Assembly: GCF_907163085.1 (NCBI RefSeq)
Contig: NZ_CAJQTX010000005.1
Span: forward strand, 682,001 to 746,000
Direction of reading: 5' to 3'
Source of the DNA: Candidatus Accumulibacter sp. ACC003
Lineage (GTDB): Bacteria > Pseudomonadota > Gammaproteobacteria > Burkholderiales > Rhodocyclaceae
Length of the DNA stretch: 64,000 nt
Part shown: one piece after another, positions 19,550 through 28,222 of the stretch
Position numbering within the stretch: the first letter of the stretch is position 1
Layout of the letters: every line of letters starts with the position of its first letter
Notes under the pieces: model-generated
Seen by the model: the letters and a program-made list of their open reading frames with translations, nothing else
Told to the model about the DNA's origin: nothing
The model's database searches: none
Translations under genes and position numbers: made by a program

Positions 19550-21232
19550 TTGTCCAAGCAAGCACCCGAAACACTCACTGGCGCACAGATTGTCGTACGC
19601 CTCCTCGAACGACAGGGCGTTCGCATTCTCGCCGGCATCCCGGGCGGCGCGATTCTGCCGATCTATGACGCTTTGTCGCAGTCGGCGTTGATTCATCACG
19701 TCCTGGCCCGCCACGAGCAGGGCGGCGGCTTCATCGCCCAGGGCATGGCTCGCGCCAGCGGTGTGCCGGCGGTATGTCTGGCTTCTTCGGGTCCGGGAGC
19801 GACCAATCTGCTGACGGCGATTGCCGATGCCAAGCTCGACTCGATCCCGCTGGTGGCCATCACCGGGCAGGTGCCGCGCGCGATGATTGGTACCGACGCC
19901 TTCCAGGAAGTCGATACCTACGGCCTGAGTATCCCGATCACCAAGCATAACTTTCTGGTTGGTAGCGCCGACGATCTGCTGGAAGTGATCCCGCGCGCCT
20001 TTCAGATCGCCGCCTCGGGTCGCCCCGGGCCGGTCCTGATCGACATCCCGAAGGACGTCCAGAATCAGCTGGTCGAAGTCGGCGAGTGGCCAGAACCGGG
20101 CGTCGCCGCGGCGCTTCCTGCGCCAGCCGCGGCAGCGATCGCCATCGCGGCGGCAATGATCAACGACGCCGCGCGACCGATTCTTTACCTCGGCGGCGGG
20201 GTCGTGCACTCGGGTGCCAGCGATGGCGCCGTGGCCCTGGCCGAAAAAGCCGCGCTGCCGACGGTGATGACCTTGATGGCGCTTGGCGCGATGTCCGTCG
20301 ACCATCCCTTGTCCTTGGGCATGCTCGGCATGCATGGCGCGCGCTACACCAACCTGGCGCTCGACGAGTGCGATTTGCTGATCGCCGTTGGCGCACGCTT
20401 CGACGACCGCGCGACGGGTAAGGTGGCAGGCTTTTGTCCGCAAGCGAAGATTGTCCATATCGACATCGACCCCTCGGAGCTGGACAAAATCAAGACCGCG
20501 CACGTCGGTATCGCCGGCGACGTGCAGGCGGTCCTGGAGTTGCTTGCGCCGCGTGTCGAGACGCAGCAGCGCCTGCCCTGGCTGGCGCGCGTGGCCAGCC
20601 TGAAGGCGGCGCATCCGCTGCGCCTGCCGGGGATCGACGACCCGCGCACGCCCTACGGCTTGATCCGCGCCGTCGCCGATTGCCTAGACGATCAAGCGAC
20701 GATCACTACCGACGTCGGTCAGCACCAGATGTGGGTGGCGCAAGCGTACCCGCTGCGTCGGCCGCGGCAATGGCTGACTTCCGGCGGCCTTGGCACGATG
20801 GGCTTTGGGATGCCGGCGGCGATCGGTGCAGCGCTCGCCGAGCCGCAGCGGACGGTGGTCTGCTTCAGCGGTGACGGCAGCATTCTGATGAACATCCAGG
20901 AACTGGTCACCGCCGCCGAAGAGGGCGTCAACGTCAAGATCGTGCTGATGAACAATTCGTCTCTCGGCCTGGTTTTCCAGCAACAGACGATGTTCTACGG
21001 CGAACGTATCTACGCCTCGAAGTTCAAGGGCATGCCCGACTTCGTCAGGCTTGCCGAGGGCTTCGGGGTAGCCGCCATCGATCTCGACCAGGAGAGCGAT
21101 CCGCGCGCGGCGCTGGCCAAGGCACTGTCGAGCCGCGGCCCGATGCTGATCCACGCCAGCATCGCCATCGACGAACAGGTGTTGCCGATGGTGCCGCCGG
21201 GTGCCGCCAACAAGGACATGATCGGAGGTTGA
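19550..21232 (+). CDS. ilvB: Acetolactate synthase large subunit (AHAS I-like)
   Basis: Thiamine-diphosphate enzyme that condenses pyruvate into acetolactate, the first common step of valine and leucine synthesis. The start is a TTG at 19550: AAGGAG lies six bases before it and no ATG is available near the conserved N-terminus (LTGAQIVVRLLE). The cofactor-activating glutamate is E56 (ARHEQGGG). The ThDP pyrophosphate motif is GDGSILMNIQELVTAAEEGVNVKIVLMNNS. Length is 560 residues, close to E. coli IlvB. The pairing with a short regulatory subunit and a valine/leucine leader also resembles the enteric ilvBN operon. Confidence 0.94.
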   Translation: MSKQAPETLTGAQIVVRLLERQGVRILAGIPGGAILPIYDALSQSALIHHVLARHEQGGGFIAQGMARASGVPAVCLASSGPGATNLLTAIADAKLDSIPLVAITGQVPRAMIGTDAFQEVDTYGLSIPITKHNFLVGSADDLLEVIPRAFQIAASGRPGPVLIDIPKDVQNQLVEVGEWPEPGVAAALPAPAAAAIAIAAAMINDAARPILYLGGGVVHSGASDGAVALAEKAALPTVMTLMALGAMSVDHPLSLGMLGMHGARYTNLALDECDLLIAVGARFDDRATGKVAGFCPQAKIVHIDIDPSELDKIKTAHVGIAGDVQAVLELLAPRVETQQRLPWLARVASLKAAHPLRLPGIDDPRTPYGLIRAVADCLDDQATITTDVGQHQMWVAQAYPLRRPRQWLTSGGLGTMGFGMPAAIGAALAEPQRTVVCFSGDGSILMNIQELVTAAEEGVNVKIVLMNNSSLGLVFQQQTMFYGERIYASKFKGMPDFVRLAEGFGVAAIDLDQESDPRAALAKALSSRGPMLIHASIAIDEQVLPMVPPGAANKDMIGG

Positions 21233-21236
21233 ACGA

Positions 21237-21545
21237 ATGAACTCGATTTCACGAATGGAAAACCAGGCGGTCGCTCGCACGGTGCTCGAACTGGACGTCA
21301 ACAATCACGCCGGCGTCATGTCGCACGTTGTCGGCCTGTTTTCTCGCCGGGCCTACAACGTCGAAGGCATTCTGGTGATGCCGGTGGGTAGCGGCGTGAC
21401 CAGTCGCATCTGGCTGCTGGTCAATGAGGAGCAACGCCTCGAGCAGATGGTCAAGCAGGTGGAAAAGCTCGAGGACGTCCTGGCGGTACGCCGGCACGGC
21501 GCCGAGCACGAGGTTTTTGTCCGCCTCGAAGAGTTCTTCCGCTAG
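21237..21545 (+). CDS. ilvN: Acetolactate synthase small subunit (short IlvN type)
   Basis: Regulatory ACT-domain subunit that activates the large subunit and carries valine feedback inhibition. It has 102 residues, about the length of E. coli IlvN and far shorter than IlvH (about 160), so it holds only the ACT domain: LELDVNNHAGVMSHVVGLFSRRAYNVEGILV. GGAGG overlaps the end of ilvB and gives strong coupling. ilvC does not follow; the next gene is on the other strand. Confidence 0.9.
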   Translation: MNSISRMENQAVARTVLELDVNNHAGVMSHVVGLFSRRAYNVEGILVMPVGSGVTSRIWLLVNEEQRLEQMVKQVEKLEDVLAVRRHGAEHEVFVRLEEFFR

Positions 21546-21631
21546 CGCTTGAGCGGCCGGCGCGACGGCTGATCCGCGCGGCGTCTCGCGAGAGCACGCC
21601 GCGCCGGAGTGGAGGCTTGCTTGTTGCCGCC

Positions 21632-22519
21632 TCAGCGACCACGTTGCTGCGGATTGAAACGGACAATCGCCCGCCCGTCGGCGAGCGCTTTCGGCTGCGC
21701 TTTCCAGGCGTGGCCGTAAACCACTTCAATCGTCGCCGGCAAACGACCGTCGCACGCCAGTCGGGCATACGCCGCGCGCGCCGCCGCCCACTGCGCCCGC
21801 CCGCTCAGCCCCCGGCGGCGTGCCTGCATGGCGCACGCCGAGCCGCTCTGGCGCAGATCGGCGAGCAGCTCATCGAGTCCGGGATAGGTCATGGTCAGCA
21901 CCTCGGCGTCCATCACCGGATCGGCAAAGCCACACTCAAGCAACATATCTCCGTAGTCGTGCATGTCGGTGAAGCGTTGGGTGTGGATCTGGCCATCGCT
22001 GAAACTGGCGCGCAGCTCCTTCAGGGTGTCTGGTCCGAAGGCCGAGAACATCAGCAAGCCGCCGACCTCGAGGAGCCGGTAGGCCTCGCGAAATGCCGCC
22101 AGCGGGTCGTCCAGCCAGTGCAGCATCAGGTTTGACCAGAGCAGGCCGATTGATTGCGGCTTGAACGGCAGCGAAGCCGCGTCGGTCACCACCAGCGGTG
22201 CGCGATGGCCGCGCACGAAGGGCAGCAACCAGCGCAGTCGTGAGCGCTGTGCTCGGCTCATCTGCAGCATCGGCGCGCTGAGATCGGCGCCGATCAGCAG
22301 CGCGTCGGGGTAGCGCTGGTGCAGCGCCGTCAGGCTGGCGCCGGTGCCGCAACCGAGGTCGAGAACGCATTTCGGCTCGATGCGTACGTAGTCGAGTCGT
22401 TCCAGCATGCGGCTGCCGATTTCGCGCTGCAGGACCGCCACCTCGTCGTAGGTGCGCGCGGCGCGGGCAAAATTCCGGCGCACCTGACGCTGATCGACGA
22501 AGGGTGCCGACGTCTTCAT
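21632..22519 (-). CDS. bioC: Malonyl-[acyl-carrier protein] O-methyltransferase BioC
   Basis: SAM-dependent enzyme that methylates the free carboxyl of malonyl-ACP and so starts pimelate synthesis for biotin. The class I methyltransferase motif I is VLDLGCGTGASL; motif II-like DAASLPFKPQSIGLLWSNLMLHWLDDP is typical of BioC. The N-terminus (VRRNFARAARTYDEVAVLQREI) is the diagnostic BioC opening and supports the ATG at 22519. Product 295 residues. It lies downstream of bioB on the same strand, so both probably form a biotin operon. Confidence 0.9.
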   Translation of the reverse strand: MKTSAPFVDQRQVRRNFARAARTYDEVAVLQREIGSRMLERLDYVRIEPKCVLDLGCGTGASLTALHQRYPDALLIGADLSAPMLQMSRAQRSRLRWLLPFVRGHRAPLVVTDAASLPFKPQSIGLLWSNLMLHWLDDPLAAFREAYRLLEVGGLLMFSAFGPDTLKELRASFSDGQIHTQRFTDMHDYGDMLLECGFADPVMDAEVLTMTYPGLDELLADLRQSGSACAMQARRRGLSGRAQWAAARAAYARLACDGRLPATIEVVYGHAWKAQPKALADGRAIVRFNPQQRGR

Positions 22520-22641
22520 GAACGACGGCTGGCGCGCGCCATCGGCAGCGGCAAAGCCTGGCCTGAAGCTGGGCGACCGCCGTCGCCGCGCTGGCTGTGG
22601 CACGGCCAGCGCACCGCTTGCGGTCCTGGAGGCCGCATCGA

Positions 22642-23634
22642 CTAGATTGGCTGCAGTCCGAGCCGCTCGAACAGCGCTTCGTCGCGGTCTGCTTCCGGAT
22701 TGCCGGTAGTCAGCAGCTTGTCACCGTAGAAGATCGAATTGGCGCCGGCCAGAAAACACAGTGCCTGCAGTTCATCGGACATCTCCTGCCGGCCGGCCGA
22801 CAGGCGGACAAAACTGGTCGGCATGGTGATCCGTGCGGCGGCCAGCGTGCGTACGAACTCGAAGCTGTCGACCCGCTCGACGTTGGCCATCGGTGTACCG
22901 GGAATCGGCACCAGATTGTTGATCGGCACCGATTCGGGCGGCGGATTGAGGTTTGCCAACTGGACGATCAGCGCCGCACGGTTCTTGCGCGACTCACCCA
23001 TGCCGATGATACCGCCGGAGCAGACCTTGATCCCCGCTTGGCGCACCTGCCCCAGGGTGTCGATCCGATCGGCATGCTTGTGGGTGGTGATCACCTGCCC
23101 GTAGAACGACGAATCGGTATCGAGATTGTGGTTGTAGTAGTCGAGGCCGGCTTCCTTGAGTTCGTTGGCCTGGCCGTCCTTGAGCATGCCCAGCGTGACG
23201 CAGGTCTGCAGACCCATCTCCTTGACCGTGCGAATCATCTCGGTGACCTTGGCCAGGTCCTTGTCTTTCGGACCTCGCCAGGCGGCGCCCATGCAGAAGC
23301 GCGAGGCGCCCTTGTCCTTGGCCGCCTGCGCCGCGGCGATTACTTCGTCGAGAGGCAGCAAGGCTTCACGCTCGGTGCCGGTGCTGTAGCGCGCCGCTTG
23401 CGAGCAGTAGCCGCAGTCCTCGGAACATCCGCCGGTCTTGACCGACAGCAGCGTCGAGCGTTGAATCTCGTTGGCGTTGAAGTTTTCGCGGTGCACCTGC
23501 TGGGCGCGGTAGAGGAGATCCATCAGAGGCAGCTGGTAAAGTGCCTCAACTTCGGCGACACTCCAGCGTGCTGCTGTAACGGTTGATGGCGAACGCTCCG
23601 GGGTGAGTGTGGCAGCTTGAGGAATTGCATTCAT
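22642..23634 (-). CDS. bioB: Biotin synthase
   Basis: Radical SAM enzyme that inserts sulfur into dethiobiotin, the last step of biotin synthesis. The 4Fe-4S/SAM site is C70, C74 and C77 ([12 protein letters not shown]). Other blocks are [27 protein letters not shown] with its cysteine, NLVPIPGTP and the RLSAGR arginine of the 2Fe-2S site. Length 330 residues. It is divergent from comF across 67 bases and precedes bioC. Confidence 0.97.
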   Translation of the reverse strand: MNAIPQAATLTPERSPSTVTAARWSVAEVEALYQLPLMDLLYRAQQVHRENFNANEIQRSTLLSVKTGGCSEDCGYCSQAARYSTGTEREALLPLDEVIAAAQAAKDKGASRFCMGAAWRGPKDKDLAKVTEMIRTVKEMGLQTCVTLGMLKDGQANELKEAGLDYYNHNLDTDSSFYGQVITTHKHADRIDTLGQVRQAGIKVCSGGIIGMGESRKNRAALIVQLANLNPPPESVPINNLVPIPGTPMANVERVDSFEFVRTLAAARITMPTSFVRLSAGRQEMSDELQALCFLAGANSIFYGDKLLTTGNPEADRDEALFERLGLQPI

Positions 23635-23701
23635 GGGCGAGACCTATGGGTTGGGGTAAGGTGAGGCCCGTCGTCATCGATTTGTCGCGAGCCCGTCAGG
23701 G

Positions 23702-24412
23702 ATGCCAATCTTAACTCAAACTGCCAGACTGGTCCGCAGCTCGTGCGCGCGACTGCTGACGCAGGACTGCCTGCTGTGCGCGGCGGTCAGCGGTAGCCGC
23801 GTTATTTGCCCAGCCTGCGAAGCCGAATTGCCGCGCCTTCCGGAAGCACGTTGTCGTCGCTGTGCGCTGCCGACGGCAAACGGCGAAAGCTGTGGTCGCT
23901 GCCTGGCCAAGCCACCGCATTACGACCTGACGCTGGCTGCCTTTCGTTACGATTTCCCGCTCGACAAGCTGATCCAGTCTTTCAAGTACGGACATCGCCT
24001 CGTTCTCGGCGACTACTTTGGCCAACAGCTGGCCGCGCTGGCTGCCGCCAGCCAGGCCGATCTGATCGTGCCGCTGCCGCTCCACCCTTCGCGCCTGCGC
24101 GGACGAGGCTTCAACCAGGCGCTGGAGCTGGCACGTCCGGTCAGCAAGGCCTGGCGAACGCCGATCGACGCGCGCAGCTGCCGGCGAATTCGCCACACCG
24201 CCGCGCAGGCCGATCTGCCCTGGCGCGAGCGCGCGAAGAACGTCCGTGGCGCCTTCCACTGCGAGGCAGACTTCACTGGCCAGCGCTTGCTGCTGGTCGA
24301 CGATGTGATGACTACCGGCGCTTCGCTGAACGAACTGGCGCTGACCGTCAAGCGCTGCGGCGCCGCGCAAGTCACCTTGCTGGTGCTGGCGCGCGCCTTG
24401 CCGTTCAGCTGA
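23702..24412 (+). CDS. comF: ComF family phosphoribosyltransferase-like protein
   Basis: ComF-family protein linked to uptake of transforming DNA in other bacteria. It starts with an N-terminal zinc-finger-like part with paired cysteines (CLLC, CPAC, CRRC, CGRC, residues about 24-70). The C-terminal PRTase type I domain has the PRPP-binding loop LLLVDDVMTTGAS. Length 236 residues is typical. In many betaproteobacteria comF sits beside the biotin genes, as here. Other competence genes are not in the window. Confidence 0.9.
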   Translation: MPILTQTARLVRSSCARLLTQDCLLCAAVSGSRVICPACEAELPRLPEARCRRCALPTANGESCGRCLAKPPHYDLTLAAFRYDFPLDKLIQSFKYGHRLVLGDYFGQQLAALAAASQADLIVPLPLHPSRLRGRGFNQALELARPVSKAWRTPIDARSCRRIRHTAAQADLPWRERAKNVRGAFHCEADFTGQRLLLVDDVMTTGASLNELALTVKRCGAAQVTLLVLARALPFS

Positions 24413-24509
24413 CGCGTTCGCGGGCAGCCGTCGCGGTCGCGCGCTCAGCCCTCGCTGGTCCGCCGGCGAAACGCGCACAGAGCTTCGGCAGCCGCTGTAC
24501 GCGGATCGG

Positions 24510-25451
24510 TCAAAGATGCTCGAACTCGGCGATGTCAGCCTCGGGGCTGTTCGCCGATGCCGCAAAGGCAATGATGCCGCTACCGCGCAGAGCAAACTCC
24601 TCACCGCGCAGAAATAGCTCCTGCTCGCCGTTCACGGTCACGAATGTGCCATTGGTACTGAGATCACTGAGGACGAAACACTCGCCACGCCGCTCGATGC
24701 GCGCGTGCTGGCGAGACGCACGACGGTCGCGAATGGTGATCTCGCAGGCGGCATCCCGCCCCATCACCACGCGCGGTCGGATCTTGTCCAGCAGCTTCAC
24801 CTGCCCGCCATAGCGCACACACAAGCGTAAGCTGCGTTCCTTGTTCGGCGTTGGCGCGGACGCCGGCTTTGCCACCGGGGGCGGCGCCAACGCCGGCGTC
24901 TCGATGATCGCCTTGCCGGCCACCTTCGACTCGATCCAGAGTACTTCGAACAGCTCGTGCTCGCCCGCCAGATCTGCTCGCTTGGCCGCGGCCGGTTCGA
25001 CGCCGCGGGTCGACAAGCGCAGCTGCGGCGACAGCAGCGCTCGGGTCGCACCGCTGGTTAGCGACTGCCCGGCGGTGGCCAGTCCGGCCAGAGTTTCGGC
25101 GACCAGCAGTCCGCTACCGCTGAGTTCGGCGCCGTCCTCGAACAGTGGTCCGTGCTGGAAGCCAATCCGGATCGCCAGCTGGATACCGGAAACGGGCGGC
25201 AAGTCGACGACCCGTTGGTGCATGGCGATCGCCGCCTGACACGCCTCGTCGGCGTGTTCGAAGGCGGCGATGATTTCATCACGACTGGTCCGCAGGACGC
25301 GGCCGCGAAAAGCGTCGATCGCACGGGTCATCCGTTTGCGATAGCGTTCGACGGCGTGTGAGGCCTCGGCGCCACCACGTTTTTCGAACAATCGCGAGCT
25401 GCCATCGACCGCCGCAGCGAGTACCGACAGCATTCTTTCCTTACCGCTCAT
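24510..25451 (-). CDS. Degenerate class III adenylate cyclase-like domain fused to FHA
   Basis: A 313-residue protein with a class III nucleotide cyclase-like domain (about residues 1-175) and a C-terminal FHA domain (about 215-300). FHA signatures are VVMGRDAACEI, SRQHARIE and LSDLSTNGTFV, which normally bind phosphothreonine. In the cyclase half, one metal-type aspartate may remain in VDGSS and another in SRDEIIAAFE. The place where active enzymes have the Asn and Arg that contact substrate reads GLLVAETLAGLA, which lacks both. So the cyclase half is probably a binding or dimerisation module rather than an active enzyme. A Pro/Ala linker joins the halves. It lies between comF and ttcA. Confidence 0.78.
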   Translation of the reverse strand: MSGKERMLSVLAAAVDGSSRLFEKRGGAEASHAVERYRKRMTRAIDAFRGRVLRTSRDEIIAAFEHADEACQAAIAMHQRVVDLPPVSGIQLAIRIGFQHGPLFEDGAELSGSGLLVAETLAGLATAGQSLTSGATRALLSPQLRLSTRGVEPAAAKRADLAGEHELFEVLWIESKVAGKAIIETPALAPPPVAKPASAPTPNKERSLRLCVRYGGQVKLLDKIRPRVVMGRDAACEITIRDRRASRQHARIERRGECFVLSDLSTNGTFVTVNGEQELFLRGEEFALRGSGIIAFAASANSPEADIAEFEHL

Positions 25452-25548
25452 CCGGCGAGCCTCGCCGCTGAGCTGCCGCTGGCCCGGGGCAAACGCCGTG
25501 CCGGTATTCGAGCAGGCGCTCGATCGTGGTCAATGGCCGTGCCGTTCA

Positions 25549-26433
25549 TCAGGGCAGCACCGCCAGCGGCAAGCCGGCGAACGACGGCCAGTTTCCATAC
25601 TGCGCGGGTGGGTCGAACACCGCATCGCCACCCGCCATCGTCGCCAGATCCTTGCCCGGGCGCAGGCCCTTGAAGTCGAACAAGGCAGAGTCGGCGAGGT
25701 GCGACGGCACGATTTTCTGCAGCGCAGAAAAAACCACCTCAGTGCGCCCGGGAAAGCGCTGGTCCCAGTCGGCCATCATTTCGCGGATCTTCTGACGCTG
25801 CAGGTTGTCCTGCGAGCCACACAGATTGCAAGGAATGATCGGGTAGGCCATGCCGCGCGCGAAACGCGCGATAGTCTTCTCGCTGCAATACGCCAGCGGT
25901 CGGATGACCACATGCGCGCCGTCGTCAGTAACCAGTTTGGGTGGCATGGCCTTGAGCTGACCGGCAAAGAAGAGATTGAGAAACAGCGTATGGACGATGT
26001 CGTCGCGATGGTGGCCAAGAGCGATCTTGTTGGCGCCAAGCTCCTTGGCGGTACGATAGATGACGCCGCGGCGCAGGCGAGAACACAGCGAGCAGGTCGT
26101 CTTGCCTTCCGGGATCTTGCTCTTGACGACCGAGTAGGTGTCCTGCTCGACGATCCGGAAATCGACGCCGATCGTCGCCAGATAAGCGGGCAGCACGTCT
26201 GCCGGGAAACCAGGCTGCTTCTGGTCGAGGTTCATGGCGATCAAGCGGAAATCGACCGGCGCTCGTTCGCGCAGTGCCAGCAGCACCGACAACAGGGTGT
26301 AGGAGTCCTTGCCTCCCGAAATACAGACCAGAACAGTGTCCCCATCCTCAATCATGTTGTAGTCGGCAATCGCCTTGCCAGCCTTGCTCTCCAGGCGTTT
26401 GCGCAGGCGCTGCAGGGTGTTTGATTGTTCCAC
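25549..26433 (-). CDS. ttcA: tRNA 2-thiocytidine biosynthesis protein TtcA
   Basis: Fe-S dependent enzyme that thiolates cytidine 32 of certain tRNAs. The PP-loop ATP site SGGKDS is at residues 39-44. Two CxxC pairs, C114/C117 (TTCSLCSR) and C202/C205 (IPCNLCGS), bind the cluster. [14 protein letters not shown] is the family-specific block. Length is 294 residues. It is downstream of the pteridine reductase gene on the same strand with a 27-base gap, so co-transcription is likely. Confidence 0.96.
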   Translation of the reverse strand: MEQSNTLQRLRKRLESKAGKAIADYNMIEDGDTVLVCISGGKDSYTLLSVLLALRERAPVDFRLIAMNLDQKQPGFPADVLPAYLATIGVDFRIVEQDTYSVVKSKIPEGKTTCSLCSRLRRGVIYRTAKELGANKIALGHHRDDIVHTLFLNLFFAGQLKAMPPKLVTDDGAHVVIRPLAYCSEKTIARFARGMAYPIIPCNLCGSQDNLQRQKIREMMADWDQRFPGRTEVVFSALQKIVPSHLADSALFDFKGLRPGKDLATMAGGDAVFDPPAQYGNWPSFAGLPLAVLP

Positions 26434-26460
26434 CGGGACCCTCTCGTACAGTTTGAGCGA

Positions 26461-27198
26461 TTACAGATGCGCGGTGCGGCCGCCATCAACATTGATGACC
26501 TGGCCGCTAACGTAGGCCGCGTCCTCGATCAGGTAGCGCACCGCCTGGGCGATGTCCTGCGGACAACCGGCGCGTTGCAACAGGGTGTGGGCGACGATCT
26601 CCTGGCGCGCTGCGCTGTCGAAATCGCCGCTGTCCGGCCACAGGATTGGCCCCGGCGCAACCGCGTTGACGCGTACCTGCGGCGCCAGTTCGATAGCCAG
26701 CGCGCGGGTCAGACCAAGCAGCCCGGCTTTCGCCGCGCAATACAGTGGATAGCCGGCGAGCGGACGTTCGGCATGAATGTCGGTGATGTTAACCACCGCG
26801 CCGCGCGCCGCCCGCAGGTGTGGCGCGGCGGCCTGGGTCAGAAACAGGGGGGCTTTCAGGTTGCTGCCGATCAAGTCGTCCCAGGTCGCCAGGTCGATTT
26901 CGCCGAACGGCGTCGGGAAGAAGCTTGACGCGTTATTCACCAGCGCATCCAGGCTACCGAAGCAGGACACCGTGTCGGCGACCAGCTGCGGCAAGGCGCC
27001 GACATCCAGCAGGTCGGCCTGCAGGCACGCCGCTGACGATTCCCGGATCGAATTCAGCTCGTCGACCAGCGCTTCGGCCGCCGTCGCCGCCTGCCGATAG
27101 TGCAGCATGACGTTGGCACCGGTCGCGTGCAACTCGCGGGCGATTGCGCTGCCCAGTCGTTTGGCAGCGCCGGTCACCAATATCGTCTTCCTGTTCAT
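26461..27198 (-). CDS. Pteridine reductase (short-chain dehydrogenase)
   Basis: SDR enzyme that probably reduces dihydropteridines to tetrahydro forms, like PTR1 and FolM. The cofactor site is TGAAKRLG; the arginine in place of the usual glycine (TGxxxRxG) is the mark of pteridine reductases and prefers NADPH. Downstream are NNASSFFPTPF, the catalytic Tyr and Lys in YCAAKAG, and VNAVAPGPILWP. It has 245 residues and is divergent from the unknown gene at 27325. Confidence 0.88.
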   Translation of the reverse strand: MNRKTILVTGAAKRLGSAIARELHATGANVMLHYRQAATAAEALVDELNSIRESSAACLQADLLDVGALPQLVADTVSCFGSLDALVNNASSFFPTPFGEIDLATWDDLIGSNLKAPLFLTQAAAPHLRAARGAVVNITDIHAERPLAGYPLYCAAKAGLLGLTRALAIELAPQVRVNAVAPGPILWPDSGDFDSAARQEIVAHTLLQRAGCPQDIAQAVRYLIEDAAYVSGQVINVDGGRTAHL

Positions 27199-27324
27199 CG
27201 CCAGTTCCAGGCCAGATTCAACAAGAACTTGATTTTATCGGATTTTTGCATCCAGATCGGGAAAAACAACCCATCCCGCCGCCGCCGCGTTAAACTGCGA
27301 ACGGTTGACATTCGGAAATCCGTG

Positions 27325-28173
27325 ATGAGTACGATTGACAAGCCACTGGACGCTGATGATCTGCTGATTCTGGCCGAGCGCGTCGCCGAGCTACCGAGCA
27401 GTGATGCCGAATGGGTTGAGCGCCTGCTGCAGGAGCTGCTGCGCGCGCGCGCAGCCGAGGCCGAATTGCTCGTTCAGCAAGCCGGTAAGCGCGACGAGGG
27501 AGCCAGCGGTGAAGGCGAGTTTGACGGGCGGATGGCGCAGCTTGCTCTGGACACCGCCGAATGGCTGCGAACCCTGTGGGACGTCGGCTACATGGGTGCC
27601 GGCAGCTTTCGCTCGCAACCGCGTTCGGCGTTTCCCAGAATCGACCTGGAAGACGTCAGGAGGTCATCGCTGTTCGCTCGCATCCGCCAGGGCAAACACG
27701 CCTTGCCGTTTCCGCCGCCAACGCGTCACGGCCTGCCCTGGCACGAGCTCCTCGAAAATACGACAAGCAGTTATCAGGTCAGCGCCGAGATCATTCGCGA
27801 CGAAGCCGGGCTAGCGCTGGGCGCGATCATCGAAGGCTGCAGCGACTGGCAGATCATTGAGGAAGTCGCCGATCTGCAGGAGTGCGTTGTTCAGCATCAG
27901 GGCAAAGGGCCGCGCTTTCGCTTGCGGCCACTTGACGACCTTTCTGCCGAGCTGCGTCGCGAGTTGCCGAGTCTGACCCGCAAGATTCACCTGCAGCGAC
28001 GCGCTGGTTTCGCTTCCTACAGCCTTGAATGGCCGCAAGACGATGGCCGTCCGCAATTCGTCGCCTTGCGCGCGGCGACCCCGGAGCGCGCCCGCTCCGA
28101 GGCCGAACACTGGCTGGCGACGGCGCGCCCTGACCTGTACGGTCAGGTCTGCTTCGAGATCGGCGAGGACTAG
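27325..28173 (+). CDS. Hypothetical protein, no family recognised
   Basis: A 282-residue protein that I do not recognise. It starts with a charged helical region (about residues 1-75, rich in Glu, Arg, Ala and Leu) that could form a coiled coil. Next is a middle segment containing WLRTLWDVGYMG and RIRQGKHALPFPPPTRHGLPWHELL. The C-terminal part (SLEWPQDDGRPQFVALRAATPERARSEAEHWLAT) resembles the regular strand-helix pattern of a small alpha/beta domain. No signal peptide or membrane helix is seen. Codon use and the tight position, 49 bases before midA on the same strand, support a real gene. Confidence 0.65.
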   Translation: MSTIDKPLDADDLLILAERVAELPSSDAEWVERLLQELLRARAAEAELLVQQAGKRDEGASGEGEFDGRMAQLALDTAEWLRTLWDVGYMGAGSFRSQPRSAFPRIDLEDVRRSSLFARIRQGKHALPFPPPTRHGLPWHELLENTTSSYQVSAEIIRDEAGLALGAIIEGCSDWQIIEEVADLQECVVQHQGKGPRFRLRPLDDLSAELRRELPSLTRKIHLQRRAGFASYSLEWPQDDGRPQFVALRAATPERARSEAEHWLATARPDLYGQVCFEIGED

Positions 28174-28222
28174 AACGTCCAGCGCCCGGCCTGCTGAGCT
28201 AGAGCTGATCAAGCGCGCGCAA

